NCBI GenBank assembly: GCA_050303415.1
Contig: JBNLBS010000012.1
Coordinates: 1 to 64,000 of the forward strand
Direction of reading: 5' to 3'
Source of the DNA: JBNLBS01 sp050303415
GTDB taxonomy: Bacteria; Pseudomonadota; Gammaproteobacteria; Methylococcales; Methylomonadaceae
Length of the DNA: 64,000 nt
The notes beneath the pieces were generated by a model. It worked only from the letters and a program-made list of their open reading frames with translations, was not told the DNA's origin and searched no databases. Below are positions 16,730-26,035 of this stretch, piece by piece (position 1 is the first letter of the stretch; the number at the start of each line of letters is the position of its first letter). Position numbers and translations under genes: made by a program.

Positions 16730-18106
16730 ATGGACCAATCCAATCGTTATGCAGATTTATCATTATCCGAACATCAATTGATTGCAGATGGCAATCATAT
16801 TCTGGTCGCCTATATCATGAAACCTAAACCAGGCTATGATTACCTGGCCACTGCAGCACATTTTGCTGCAGAATCTTCAACCGGCACCAATGTGAGTGTG
16901 AGTACCACCGATGATTTCACAAAAAGCGTGGATGCTCTAGTCTATGAAATCGATATAGATCGGGAACTGACCAAAATTGCGTATCCGGTCGAATTATTTG
17001 ACTTTAACATCATTGATGGCCGTGCCATGCTGGCCTCTTTTTTAACCTTGACTATAGGCAACAACCAGGGCATGGGCGATGTTGAATATGCCAAAATGCA
17101 TGATTTTTATTTTCCACCGAAATATCTCAGCAAATTTGACGGCCCGACGACAACCATACGAGATATGTGGCGAGTGCTGGGTCGGCCGCAACAAGATGGC
17201 GGTTTTATTGTCGGCACGATTATCAAACCCAAACTGGGTTTACGTCCCAAGCCGTTTGCTGATGCCTGTTACGATTTTTGGCTTGGCGGCGATTTTATAA
17301 AAAATGACGAGCCGCAGGGAAACCAAGCGTTTGCACCTATAAAAGAAACGATCCCGCTGGTTGCCGATGCCATGCGCAGGGCTCAGCATGAAACCGGAGA
17401 GGCTAAACTGTTTTCCGCCAATATTACCGCTGACGATTACCATGAGATGATTGCCCGGGCTGAATTTATATTGGAAACCTTTGCCGAGAATGCTGACCAT
17501 GTGGCATTTTTAGTCGACGGTTATGTTGCCGGTCCACAAGCCATTACCACAGCCCGAAGACAATTCCCGGACCAGTTTCTCCATTATCATCGGGCCGGCC
17601 ATGGAGCAGTGACATCCCCTCAATCCAAACGCGGTTACACCGCATTTGTATTGTCAAAAATGGCCAGATGCCAGGGTGCGTCAGGTATTCATGTCGGTAC
17701 CATGAGTTTCGGAAAAATGGAGGGAGAGAAAACGGATCGAAATATTGCCCGTATGCTTGAACAGGATGTCGCTGAAGGCCCTTACTATCGTCAGCCGTGG
17801 TTGGGTTTCAATCCGACCACACCAATCATTTCCGGAGGGATGAATGCAATTAGAGCTCCCGGTTTTTTTGAAAACCTGGGGCATTCAAATTTATTGATGA
17901 CGGCAGGCGGCGGATGTTTTGGGCATATAGACGGCGCCAAGGCCGGGGCAGTTTCTATGAGGCAGGCAGAACAGTGCTGGAAGCAAGGTGAAGACCCCAT
18001 TCAATACGCTAAAAACCACACTGAATTTAAACGAGCTTTTGAATCATTTAGCGCTGATGCAGACAGATTATACCCGGGTTGGCGTAAGGCATTGAATTTA
18101 GATTAA
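16730..18106 (+). CDS. cbbM: Form II ribulose-1,5-bisphosphate carboxylase/oxygenase
   Basis: A 458-residue large subunit of form II, which needs no small subunit. The ATG at 16730 is chosen for its GGAGG and the family length; an upstream in-frame extension is not needed. Catalytic features seen: FAAESSTGTN (active-site Glu), GTIIKPKLGL (catalytic Lys), GGDFIKNDEPQGNQ (Lys that is carbamylated, with Asp and Glu metal ligands), HYHRAGHGA (His), loop 6 SFGKMEGE (Lys) and FGHIDGA near the C terminus. Compared from memory with the Rhodospirillum rubrum enzyme, GTNVEV reads GTNVSV and HTGTMGFGK reads HVGTMSFGK, both close to the active site. Form II enzymes suit high-CO2, low-O2 settings. It leads an operon-like run with the phosphatase and phosphoribulokinase genes. 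Confidence 0.97.
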   Translation: MDQSNRYADLSLSEHQLIADGNHILVAYIMKPKPGYDYLATAAHFAAESSTGTNVSVSTTDDFTKSVDALVYEIDIDRELTKIAYPVELFDFNIIDGRAMLASFLTLTIGNNQGMGDVEYAKMHDFYFPPKYLSKFDGPTTTIRDMWRVLGRPQQDGGFIVGTIIKPKLGLRPKPFADACYDFWLGGDFIKNDEPQGNQAFAPIKETIPLVADAMRRAQHETGEAKLFSANITADDYHEMIARAEFILETFAENADHVAFLVDGYVAGPQAITTARRQFPDQFLHYHRAGHGAVTSPQSKRGYTAFVLSKMARCQGASGIHVGTMSFGKMEGEKTDRNIARMLEQDVAEGPYYRQPWLGFNPTTPIISGGMNAIRAPGFFENLGHSNLLMTAGGGCFGHIDGAKAGAVSMRQAEQCWKQGEDPIQYAKNHTEFKRAFESFSADADRLYPGWRKALNLD

Positions 18107-18122
18107 TAAACCTGTATTAATC
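18101..18122. repeat. AT-rich hairpin at the cbbM stop
   Basis: GATTAATA and TATTAATC are exact inverted repeats around AACCTG, covering the cbbM stop codon. The AT-only stem is weak. It could slow RNA decay from the 3' side or reduce read-through into the phosphatase gene, helping RuBisCO outnumber the downstream enzymes. Confidence 0.35.
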
Positions 18123-18161
18123 AATTCAAAATTGTCTATGCAGTGTATCGGAGTCAGTAAC

Positions 18162-18971
18162 ATGAAACTGTTAAAGAAAATTGAAGAATTGGCACTACAT
18201 GTTTCAAAAACTGTAATTATGCCGAACTTTTCTTCAGTGCATGCCGGTATTAAATCAGATGGTTCACTGGTAACAGAGGTAGATATACGGGCTCATAACG
18301 AATTGTGTGAAAAACTTGTAAAGCTCGCTGATTATCCTGTATTGAGTGAAGAAATGACTGAGCAACAGCAGCAAACAATTCTTGATACAAAATCGTTAAG
18401 CTATTGGTGTATTGACCCCATTGACGGCACATCTAATTTTGTCCTTGGGTTACCCTATTGGTGCGTCAGTATTGCGTTAATTATTGAAGGAAAGGTTAAA
18501 TTAGCAGTTGTTTATGATCCCAATCGAAATGAATGTTTTTCTGCCTCGGATAACAGCATGACTACCGTCAATGGTCAACCTTTACAATGCAAAAAAAATA
18601 ATCCGGTTACCGAGTTAAAACATTGTTTAGGTTTGATTGATTTTAAACGATTGCCACCATCCGTTGTTCAACAATTAATATTTGATCCGCCCTATCGTTC
18701 ACAACGCAGCTTTGGGGCAAGTGCTTTGGATTTATGCTTTATTGCCGCCCAACGTTGTCATTTATATCTACACGGCCAGCAAAAATTATGGGATCACGCG
18801 GCTGGGTTACTGATACTGAAACAAGCTGGCGGTTATTCAGAAACATTCCAAGGTGAGACTGTTTTTCAAAACAATTTACAGCCCAAATCAGTATTGGCAG
18901 CGTGCAGTAATTCTTTGATGAATCAATGGAAATCTTACTTTTATGATATAAACAAAACTTATAACCGATAA
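18162..18971 (+). CDS. Inositol-monophosphatase-family phosphatase in the cbb operon
   Basis: A 269-residue Mg-dependent, Li-sensitive-type phosphatase. The ATG at 18162 has CGGAG eight bases upstream and beats an upstream alternative. Metal-binding motifs are intact: LSEEMT near residue 68, WCIDPIDGTSNF near 88, and the late WDHAAGLLILKQAGG. The family includes inositol monophosphatase, 3'(2'),5'-bisphosphate nucleotidase (CysQ) and archaeal-type fructose-1,6-bisphosphatases. Its place between cbbM and prkB suggests a sugar-bisphosphate or phosphoglycolate-related role in the Calvin cycle, because no other FBPase/SBPase gene is visible here. That role is inference. Confidence 0.8.
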   Translation: MKLLKKIEELALHVSKTVIMPNFSSVHAGIKSDGSLVTEVDIRAHNELCEKLVKLADYPVLSEEMTEQQQQTILDTKSLSYWCIDPIDGTSNFVLGLPYWCVSIALIIEGKVKLAVVYDPNRNECFSASDNSMTTVNGQPLQCKKNNPVTELKHCLGLIDFKRLPPSVVQQLIFDPPYRSQRSFGASALDLCFIAAQRCHLYLHGQQKLWDHAAGLLILKQAGGYSETFQGETVFQNNLQPKSVLAACSNSLMNQWKSYFYDINKTYNR

Positions 18972-19023
18972 TTTAATATTTTAAGATAAAGTCGTTCTCC
19001 TCCTAATTTAAAAAGGAGTATTT

Positions 19024-19908
19024 ATGATGGTTAAAAAATATCCTATTATCGCCGTAACCGGTTCTTCGGGAGCAGGAACCACAACAACTAAAATTGCAAT
19101 GCAGCAAATCTTTCGACGAAACCACTATAAAGCCATTGAAGTCGAAGGTGACAGCTTTCATAGATATGATAGAGAGGGGATGCAGGCAGCCTTAAACAAG
19201 GCCGCCAAAGAGGGCAAAAATCTGAGCCACTTTGGTCCGGAAGGTAATGATTTCAAAATGCTATCCGATCTGTTCAGACAGTATAAAGAAACAGGTACCG
19301 GAAAAATTAGAAAATACTTGCATAATGAAAAGCAGGCACGACGTTATAATCAAAAACCCGGAACATTCAGTCCATTTGAAGACATTGAGCCGGGCTCTGA
19401 TTTGCTTTTTTATGAAGGTTTACATGGCGGGGTGCGCTATAAAGACATTGATATTGGCAAACAAGTGGACCTGCTTATCGGTATTACCCCTATTGTTAAC
19501 CTTGAATGGATACAAAAGATACATCGGGATATCTATGACAGAGGCTACAGCCCTGAAAATGTGACCGAGACCATATTAAGGCGCATGTATGATTATGTGC
19601 ATTATATGATGCCTCAGTTTACCTACACGCATATTAATTTTCAAAGGGTACCGACGGTCGATACGTCCAACCCGTTTATTGCCAGGACCATTCCCACTCT
19701 GGATGAAAGTTTTGTCGTCATTCGATTTGGAACAGAACTATGGCGGCAAATTGATTATCCTTATTTGCTGACCATGTTGCACGGCTCGTTTATGTCGAGA
19801 AAAAACAGTATCGTCGTGCCTGGCGGCAAAATGGAGTTTGCCTTGCAAATGATTGTAGAACCGCTAGTCATTAACCTTATCAACAAAGGAAAACTGGAGT
19901 GGAGCTGA
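19024..19908 (+). CDS. prkB: Phosphoribulokinase
   Basis: A 294-residue proteobacterial-type enzyme that phosphorylates ribulose-5-phosphate to RuBP, the substrate of RuBisCO. The P-loop region reads GSSGAGTTT near residue 15, followed by EVEGDSFHRYDR with the catalytic Asp, LSHFGPEGNDF, FYEGLHGG (Walker B-like) and HINFQRVPTVDTSNPF. All match the class I (bacterial) family closely. AGGAG lies 5 nt before the first ATG and 8 nt before a second ATG, so either Met could start. The gene ends only 5 nt from the end of a convergent PKS gene. No GAPDH, FBPase or transketolase gene follows. Confidence 0.95.
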   Translation: MMVKKYPIIAVTGSSGAGTTTTKIAMQQIFRRNHYKAIEVEGDSFHRYDREGMQAALNKAAKEGKNLSHFGPEGNDFKMLSDLFRQYKETGTGKIRKYLHNEKQARRYNQKPGTFSPFEDIEPGSDLLFYEGLHGGVRYKDIDIGKQVDLLIGITPIVNLEWIQKIHRDIYDRGYSPENVTETILRRMYDYVHYMMPQFTYTHINFQRVPTVDTSNPFIARTIPTLDESFVVIRFGTELWRQIDYPYLLTMLHGSFMSRKNSIVVPGGKMEFALQMIVEPLVINLINKGKLEWS

Positions 19909-19913
19909 GAAAA

Positions 19914-22900
19914 TTACAGCTGTTCCAGTTTTTCATTGATCAAATTTTCAAGTTCTTGTTCGGATAAATTTTGTATCGATTTCGAATCCACGTGTTCATG
20001 CTCCGATTCATTGTCCGGCGCGTTTTTCTGTTTATATTGATCCATCAGATATAAACAGACTTCGTCAATAGTGCCGTGATCGAACAACAAAGTAGACGGC
20101 AAAGGACAATTTAACTGTAAAGCCAGATTTTCCCGTAACTCAACGATGGTAATCGAATCCAGCCCCATATCGAAAAAGCCTTGATGAATATCAACAGTTT
20201 TATTCTGATCGAAAAAGAGAACCTGCTTGACCACCTGTTCAACCTGAGTTAGAGCATATTGTCTGGCCTCATCAACATTCATTTGCGCGATATGTTGGTC
20301 AAAACCGATCGCTTTAGGCGTTTGTTCTTGCTCTCCAGTTTCCTGTTCTATAACGCCGTCTAGTCGCCAGAATGATTTTGATGCGGCAGACTGCATGGCC
20401 GGTTTAAACACATGCCAGTCTATATCCATAATAACTTGCTGTGCCGATTTGCTTTGTAATGATTGTGCCAATAACCGCTGAGCTGTTTGCGGTTTGATGG
20501 CAACCACTCCGTTTGCCTGCATTCGTTGCTGCGCGACCTTATCCAGATTGGCTGCCATACCAACGTCTGCCCAGGCACCCCAGTTAATTGTTTGTGCCGG
20601 CAAGCCCTGATGTTGACGATAGTGTGCCAGACTATCCATTGCCGCATTGGCGGAAGCATAGCCCCCCTGCCCGATAGATCCCAATACTGAAGCTGCAGAT
20701 GAAAACAAAACGAAAAAATCAATCGCTAGATTTTGACTGGCTTGATGAAGTAGCCAGGCACCTTTTACTTTAGCTGACAGTACTTGAGCAAACTCACCTG
20801 CATCAAGGTTGTCCAACAGAGCATCGTGCAATACACCGGCTGCATGAATAATGCCTTTTATACATCCGTCCTGCTGTTTGATTTTTTCCATCATGGCAGA
20901 CACGGATTCAGCGTCAGAAATGTCGGTTTGCAGACATCTAATATCTGCCCCTTGCTGTCTTATCTGTTCTATCCTTTCTAACACCTGCCCGGCAGCCGCT
21001 CTTCGGGAAATCAGCCAAATTCTTCCGGCCTGATTTTCCGCTAGCCAACTTGCCACTTCCAGCCCCAGACCGCCCAAACCACCGGTTACTATATAATCGC
21101 CCTGTTCATCAATTTTAACAGCCGTAGTTGGCAAGGAATTGGCAGCCAATCTGGCTACAAACAGGCCGTCTATCCTGACTGCTATCTGCTCACCTTTGAT
21201 TGACGAACTGACAATTTTGGCAATTGCACTGATTTGTTCAGACTCAAAATTGGAAAAATCCAGCAAACCGGCAAACAATTCCGGTTTTTCCAGCGCGATC
21301 ACGCGGCCCAGTCCCCAGCCTACTGCACTTAGCCAACCGGCAACCGAATCATTTTTAACAACTGCCTGGGCATTTTCCGTTAATAACCAGATCGGAAAGG
21401 TCACGTCAGATTGAATAAGCGCCCGGTAAAACTGAACAAAATTATTTAATGCATCGCAGACCGGCCCGATAGCTGTAGGATCAACACTTAAATCACACAA
21501 ACCGAAATGAATACATGCCTGAATGGGATGTTCCAGTTCGGCCAAACATTGCTGCCAGTGCTCTGCTTGATTCATACAGAGTTGATATTGTGCAGGACCG
21601 ATCTTCAGATAATCCGTCCCGGGTTCAATCAGAACAGTGTTGATACCCATCACCAATAATTGGCCTTGTAAGGCAACTGCATGGCCTTGCCGGCCGGAAA
21701 TGATTAAATAACAGCCCTTAACGGATGAGTCGGGTAAAGCAAAAGGTTGCCAGTCAACCTGATAACTTAATTGCTTCTGATTGTTGTGTTGCCGATGTAA
21801 TTGATTGAGCTTGTGCAGTATTTCCAACGTCAACTTTTGTTCAGCCTCATCAGGTTTTTTTTGCTGCCATAACTGCTGAACCAGTGTTTCAGTATCACCT
21901 TCGGCCAGGGACTGTAAAACGGGGGAAAGCGGCGCTTCTTTTGCACGGGTTTTCCGGTCTGTATTATCCAGCCAATAATATTGGCGCTGCCATGGATAGC
22001 CCGGTATTTTAAGTTTAGTATCCGTGGGATTTATGGTCGGCCATTGCATAGTCAAACCAGCCGTATATAACTGCGCCAGACAGCTATACAATTCAGTACG
22101 AGTTTTACCTTGCCCTGCCAGACTGGAAAAACATTGTCTGTCCACAGCTTCATTAATTTGCTTTAACAAACCGGTAAGAACCGGTTTGGGACCTATTTCC
22201 AGTAAAACCTCAACCCCTGTCTTGATTAATTGCTGCACAGCCGGATAAAACTGAACCGTCTGACTGATATGGTTCAGCCAATAATCTGCCTGTGCGATTT
22301 CGTCGCCGACCTGTTGCCCCGTCAAACTGGAAATCATGGTTTTTTGCGGAGATTGATAGTGAATGCTATTGGCTACTTCGGCAAATGCCTTCAATGCAGG
22401 CTGCATAGCCGGTGAATGAAAAGCATGTGCGACATTTAAAGGGGTATAACTGATATCTTCTTTATCTAATAAAACCATGACTTCAGATAATGCTGTCGTT
22501 AAACCGGAAACAACGCAACTGTTTTCGGTGTTAACTGCAGCAATACTCAGTTGGGCGGAAAACGGTTCAATAATTGCCAGAATTTGCTTAACATTACCGG
22601 CCACGGCAATCATGCCGCCTTCCAGTGCAGTTTGATTGATACAACGACTGCGTGCATTAATCAAACGCAGCGCATCGGCTAAAGAAAACACCCCGGCATG
22701 ACAGGCAGCGGCATATTCACCAATGCTGTGTCCCAATACATAATCCGGTTTGATACCCCAGCTTTGCCAGAGAGATAATAAAGCATATTGCAGGACAAAA
22801 ATCGCCGGTTGTGCATGAGTCTTAAGTAGCTCATCATCTTGCAGGTTGAGCAGCAACTGCTTAACCGAATAATCGACCTGCTGTTCCTGCATCAGCAGTT

Positions 22901-24665
22901 CACATTGATCCACAGTTGAACGGAAGACGGGTTCGGTCTGGTATAATTCCAGCCCCATTTGAATATATTGGCTGCCTTGCCCGGTAAATAAAAATGCCAG
23001 TTTCGGTTTTTTCCATTCAGGACAAATTTGAGCTGAATTTAACAATCCGGGTGCCGATAACTTAGAAATCAATTCATCCTTACTGTTGCCAATGACAGCA
23101 ATCCGATTGGCAAACTGATTGCGGCTGGTATTGGCGGTAAAACAAAAAGCAGCCGTCTGTGAGCTTGGTATGTCCTGCAGGGCAAGAGCATATTGCTGGC
23201 ACAATGCCAGCAATGCCGCTTCTGTTTTTGCCGAAACCGTCAGAATGTAAGGCAGTTGAATATTTTCTTTTTTTTCCAGGATCGGTTGATCAGCCTGCCT
23301 TAAAATCACATGCGCATTGGTACCGCTCATGCCAAAGGAACTGACCCCGGCATAAGCAATGTCCTGTCTGCCAGGCCATGGAGTCAATTCAGTCGCGACT
23401 TTAAGATTAAGTTGTTGCCAGGGTATATGCGGATTGAGTTGATTACAATTTAAACTGGCTGGAATTTGTCTGTGTTGTAAAGCCAAGGCCGATTTAATCA
23501 TGCTGACAATACCGGCTGCCGCTTCCAGATGACCAACATTGGTTTTTACCGAGCCTATATATAAGGGATTATCATGCTCGCGATTTTGACAGTACACCGC
23601 TCCTAAGGCCTCGGCTTCAATGGGGTCGCCTAAAACGGTACCGGTACCATGCGCTTCAACATAGCCTACCTGATCGGCACTAATACCAGCCTGATTCAAT
23701 GCCTGCTGAATCAGTTTTTGTTGAGCCTGGCCATTAGGTACGGTTAAACCGCTGCCAGGGCCATCATTATTGACCGCACTGCCCTGAATAATGGCAATAA
23801 TTTCATCGCCATCCGCCTCAGCATCTGAGAGCCTTTTTAGTACCATGGCGCCGCAGCCTTCCCCTCGACCATAACCATCGGCATCTGCTGAGAACGCCTT
23901 GCTGTGCCCATCGCTCGCCAGTGCACCGACACTGGATAGAAACATGGCAATATTGGGGGTCAGCATTAACTGTACACCCGCCGCAATCGCGATACGGCAT
24001 TCCTTCTTACGTAAACTTTGACAAGCCAGATGAACTGCGACTAAGGCCGAAGAACAGGCGGTATCGATAGATAGACAAGGTCCCTGCCACCCCATGACAT
24101 AGGAGATCCGGCCGGAAGCAAAACAGAAGCCATTTCCGGTGCCGTCATAGGTATTGATTTTCTGGTAGTCATCACTATATAGTTGCAGCAGACCATAGTC
24201 GTTTTGACCTATCCCGAGAAACATACCGGTATCGCTCTCTCTAAGAGAATCAGGAACAATATTGGCATGTTCCAAAGCCTGCCAACTGACTTCCAGCAGC
24301 AGTCTCTGCTGCGGGTCCATACTCTTTGCTTCGCGTGGAGAGATGCCGAAAAATTCGGGGTCAAACTCACCCGGATTATCGATAAATCCGGCTTTACGGG
24401 TATACATTTTTCCTTTTTCGCCGCGCTGCTCGCTGTATAAAGCATCCATATCCCAGCGATCTTTTGGAACCTTTGTTATTCCGTGTTCACCACGACTTAA
24501 TAATTGCCAAAAATTTTCCGGTGAATCAATACCGCCAGGCAAGCGGCAACCCAAACCGACAATGGCAATGGATTCATTGGATTTGGCTTCCTGATCCAAT
24601 AAGCGTTGTTTCATTTTAGCCAATGCAATTGAAGCTCGCTTTAATTGATCATTATTATTTGCCAC
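19914..24665 (-). CDS. Modular type I PKS: KS-AT-KR-ACP
   Basis: A 1583-residue polyketide synthase with one elongation module that leaves a beta-hydroxyl. An N-terminal coiled-coil docking segment (about 1-30) is followed by KS (about 33-460; active Cys in DTACSSA near 200, His in EAHGTGT and KTNVGHLEAA). AT follows at about 550-850 (GHSIGEYAAA near 647 and HAFH, predicting malonyl-CoA), then a linker without a recognisable DH. KR (about 1185-1380) has GGLGGLG and catalytic Tyr in GGYASAN near 1337. ACP (about 1460-1530) has Ser in GLDSITIVE near 1503. The last 20 residues (LSEQELENLI pattern) resemble a C-terminal docking helix. There is no thioesterase, so the chain must pass to another protein. 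About 2 kb separates it from the preceding PKS gene. Confidence 0.94.
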   Translation of the reverse strand: MANNNDQLKRASIALAKMKQRLLDQEAKSNESIAIVGLGCRLPGGIDSPENFWQLLSRGEHGITKVPKDRWDMDALYSEQRGEKGKMYTRKAGFIDNPGEFDPEFFGISPREAKSMDPQQRLLLEVSWQALEHANIVPDSLRESDTGMFLGIGQNDYGLLQLYSDDYQKINTYDGTGNGFCFASGRISYVMGWQGPCLSIDTACSSALVAVHLACQSLRKKECRIAIAAGVQLMLTPNIAMFLSSVGALASDGHSKAFSADADGYGRGEGCGAMVLKRLSDAEADGDEIIAIIQGSAVNNDGPGSGLTVPNGQAQQKLIQQALNQAGISADQVGYVEAHGTGTVLGDPIEAEALGAVYCQNREHDNPLYIGSVKTNVGHLEAAAGIVSMIKSALALQHRQIPASLNCNQLNPHIPWQQLNLKVATELTPWPGRQDIAYAGVSSFGMSGTNAHVILRQADQPILEKKENIQLPYILTVSAKTEAALLALCQQYALALQDIPSSQTAAFCFTANTSRNQFANRIAVIGNSKDELISKLSAPGLLNSAQICPEWKKPKLAFLFTGQGSQYIQMGLELYQTEPVFRSTVDQCELLMQEQQVDYSVKQLLLNLQDDELLKTHAQPAIFVLQYALLSLWQSWGIKPDYVLGHSIGEYAAACHAGVFSLADALRLINARSRCINQTALEGGMIAVAGNVKQILAIIEPFSAQLSIAAVNTENSCVVSGLTTALSEVMVLLDKEDISYTPLNVAHAFHSPAMQPALKAFAEVANSIHYQSPQKTMISSLTGQQVGDEIAQADYWLNHISQTVQFYPAVQQLIKTGVEVLLEIGPKPVLTGLLKQINEAVDRQCFSSLAGQGKTRTELYSCLAQLYTAGLTMQWPTINPTDTKLKIPGYPWQRQYYWLDNTDRKTRAKEAPLSPVLQSLAEGDTETLVQQLWQQKKPDEAEQKLTLEILHKLNQLHRQHNNQKQLSYQVDWQPFALPDSSVKGCYLIISGRQGHAVALQGQLLVMGINTVLIEPGTDYLKIGPAQYQLCMNQAEHWQQCLAELEHPIQACIHFGLCDLSVDPTAIGPVCDALNNFVQFYRALIQSDVTFPIWLLTENAQAVVKNDSVAGWLSAVGWGLGRVIALEKPELFAGLLDFSNFESEQISAIAKIVSSSIKGEQIAVRIDGLFVARLAANSLPTTAVKIDEQGDYIVTGGLGGLGLEVASWLAENQAGRIWLISRRAAAGQVLERIEQIRQQGADIRCLQTDISDAESVSAMMEKIKQQDGCIKGIIHAAGVLHDALLDNLDAGEFAQVLSAKVKGAWLLHQASQNLAIDFFVLFSSAASVLGSIGQGGYASANAAMDSLAHYRQHQGLPAQTINWGAWADVGMAANLDKVAQQRMQANGVVAIKPQTAQRLLAQSLQSKSAQQVIMDIDWHVFKPAMQSAASKSFWRLDGVIEQETGEQEQTPKAIGFDQHIAQMNVDEARQYALTQVEQVVKQVLFFDQNKTVDIHQGFFDMGLDSITIVELRENLALQLNCPLPSTLLFDHGTIDEVCLYLMDQYKQKNAPDNESEHEHVDSKSIQNLSEQELENLINEKLEQL

Positions 24666-25157
24666 ATTTCTTCCCTTAATTAAACCAAAGCAATTATCGG
24701 ATAAACCTGAATTTTAATATACGAATAAGCCTTCTAGATTATAGCCCTTAAAAACTGACATTTAACATCAGTAATTATTTTTTATTATGTAATTAAAACT
24801 GTACGGAGACGAAGATTTTTTTGGAGTGTATCAAAAATTGACAAAATTCAATGGTAGTGTATCCACGAGTTGGCAATATGAGTTATGGGTGCACGGATTA
24901 TTTAACGCCGTTTTGCAGTACAAACAAAAAACTTAGTAAATCAATGGGTTGAGGCTTAACTTACTGGCATTGAGGAAAAAGACCTTTATTCTGGATTCAA
25001 ATTTTTATTTTTATAAACAACGAGTTAATTTAAACGACGTTCCACTTTTCCTTCTAAAATTTTCAGCAGATATTTTTAAGGGTTTTCTGGCTCCGTCTGG
25101 CTTATGGACGACCTTTTTCGTTTCTTTTTGAGGGGCAAGTTTGTTATGCTTAACCCG
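24666..25157. other. Intergenic region upstream of the third PKS gene
   Basis: About 490 AT-rich bases hold the likely promoter of the KS-AT-KR-ACP gene (minus strand). A plus-strand frame at 24949-25131 has no ribosome-binding site and no family features, so it is not called. Nothing else is recognised apart from the strong hairpin that follows. Confidence 0.4.
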
Positions 25158-25212
25158 TATTTTAAAAAAAATCCATGGTCATAATGTTCTGACCATGGAT
25201 TTTTTTAAAATA
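25158..25212. terminator. Strong bidirectional terminator hairpin
   Basis: A long stem of about 23 bp: the left arm runs from TATTTT and eight A residues to TCCATGGTCA, and the right arm mirrors it with seven T residues. The loop is 8 nt. The A/T flanks act as a T tract in both directions. It lies 34 nt downstream of the exported repeat protein gene (minus strand) and insulates the PKS gene promoter region. Confidence 0.85.
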
Positions 25213-25245
25213 CCATAATGTTCTTATGTTTCACTAAAACTAAGA

Positions 25246-25515
25246 TTATTTTTTATACTTGATAACGGTATATGCTTTATTTCCTTGATTATTTTTATTC
25301 GCTGCTCCAGCATCACTCATAGAACTTGAAGAATTCGGGTTAGAATTCATCATATGCTTTTTTGACATTAATGGAGCTTCAGGATTAGCATTCATCATAT
25401 GTTTTTTAGACATTAGTGAACCATCAGGATCTGTATTATGCATTGCTTTGTCTTCTGCGACAGCTATTGCAGATACGAAAGAACTCAATATAATAGTTAA
25501 TAAAATTTTTTTCAT
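25246..25515 (-). CDS. Small exported His/Met-repeat protein
   Basis: An 89-residue protein with a clean Sec signal peptide (KK, hydrophobic stretch, Ala-rich end at AIAVAED). The ATG at 25515 is preferred over an upstream in-frame start because the signal peptide begins there. The mature chain has two near-identical 15-residue repeats starting MSKKHMMN, with a degenerate earlier copy (DKAMHNTDPDGSL), then a Ser/Asn-rich linker and a basic tail. The clustered His and Met residues could bind copper or other soft metals, but this is inference. The family is not recognised. It lies between two PKS genes and ends at a strong terminator, so it is probably not part of the biosynthetic pathway. Confidence 0.6.
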   Translation of the reverse strand: MKKILLTIILSSFVSAIAVAEDKAMHNTDPDGSLMSKKHMMNANPEAPLMSKKHMMNSNPNSSSSMSDAGAANKNNQGNKAYTVIKYKK

Positions 25516-25676
25516 TTTGTTGTCTCTTTTAATATTTAGTAACAAACCTTTCTTTGTTATCAATAAACTTTTAAAAGTTCTAAAAAACCAATTTTTTAAA
25601 TTGAAAGTCGCTACAAAAAAATATTGAGTTTTGTTTTAGGTGGGTTTTCTATTGAGGATGAACTTTATAAATTTGC

Positions 25677-25720
25677 TCTATCACTTAAAACAGATCTATC
25701 TATCACTTAAAACAGATCTA
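25677..25720. repeat. Exact 22-bp tandem repeat, two copies
   Basis: The 22-mer TCTATCACTTAAAACAGATC plus TA is repeated exactly back to back (25677-25698 and 25699-25720). Two turns of helix spacing put both copies on one DNA face, which would suit a dimeric or cooperative regulator. It lies between the divergent exported-protein gene (25515) and the small ORF at 25814. Confidence 0.85.
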
Positions 25721-25813
25721 ATACAATTATCTTCAGTTAACGAATGATTTTTGTTATAAATCTTTTACTGCTCAAATTAATTAAAAGTCGGGTTCAACTT
25801 TGAAGTAAAAGAG

Positions 25814-26035
25814 ATGAAGGCTATGAAGAAAACCTCCATTACTTTTGATTTTTTTGAACCAAAGGAGCTTAATCCCTTTGATTTAGGTAGGCGGTTTGAA
25901 AACCCTGTTACGCTGATCGATTCCGATCACCGTCTCCAACTATTCAGTCTCTCGACTCTCTTAGAGTATAGCAGAAAACAGAGAAAGCATTTAATTAATC
26001 TGGTTACAAAACACATAACTATAAGTATTAAATAG
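25814..26035 (+). CDS. Hypothetical small protein, 73 aa or less
   Basis: A basic, soluble small protein with two candidate starts three codons apart and purine-rich sequence (AAGAGATGAAGG) just upstream. Composition is balanced (Phe, Leu, Arg, Asp), as expected for coding sequence, but no motif, membrane segment or family is recognised. It is divergent from the His/Met-repeat gene, and the 22-bp tandem repeat lies 94 nt upstream, possibly in a shared promoter region. Confidence 0.35.
   Translation: MKAMKKTSITFDFFEPKELNPFDLGRRFENPVTLIDSDHRLQLFSLSTLLEYSRKQRKHLINLVTKHITISIK

Noticed and set aside
24949..25131. Plus-strand frame of 60 codons between the third PKS gene and the terminator
   Set aside because: No ribosome-binding site or recognisable motif in AT-rich intergenic sequence.
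25677..25720. Tandem 22-bp repeat as a CRISPR array
   Set aside because: Two copies lie back to back with no spacers, and no cas gene is in the window.
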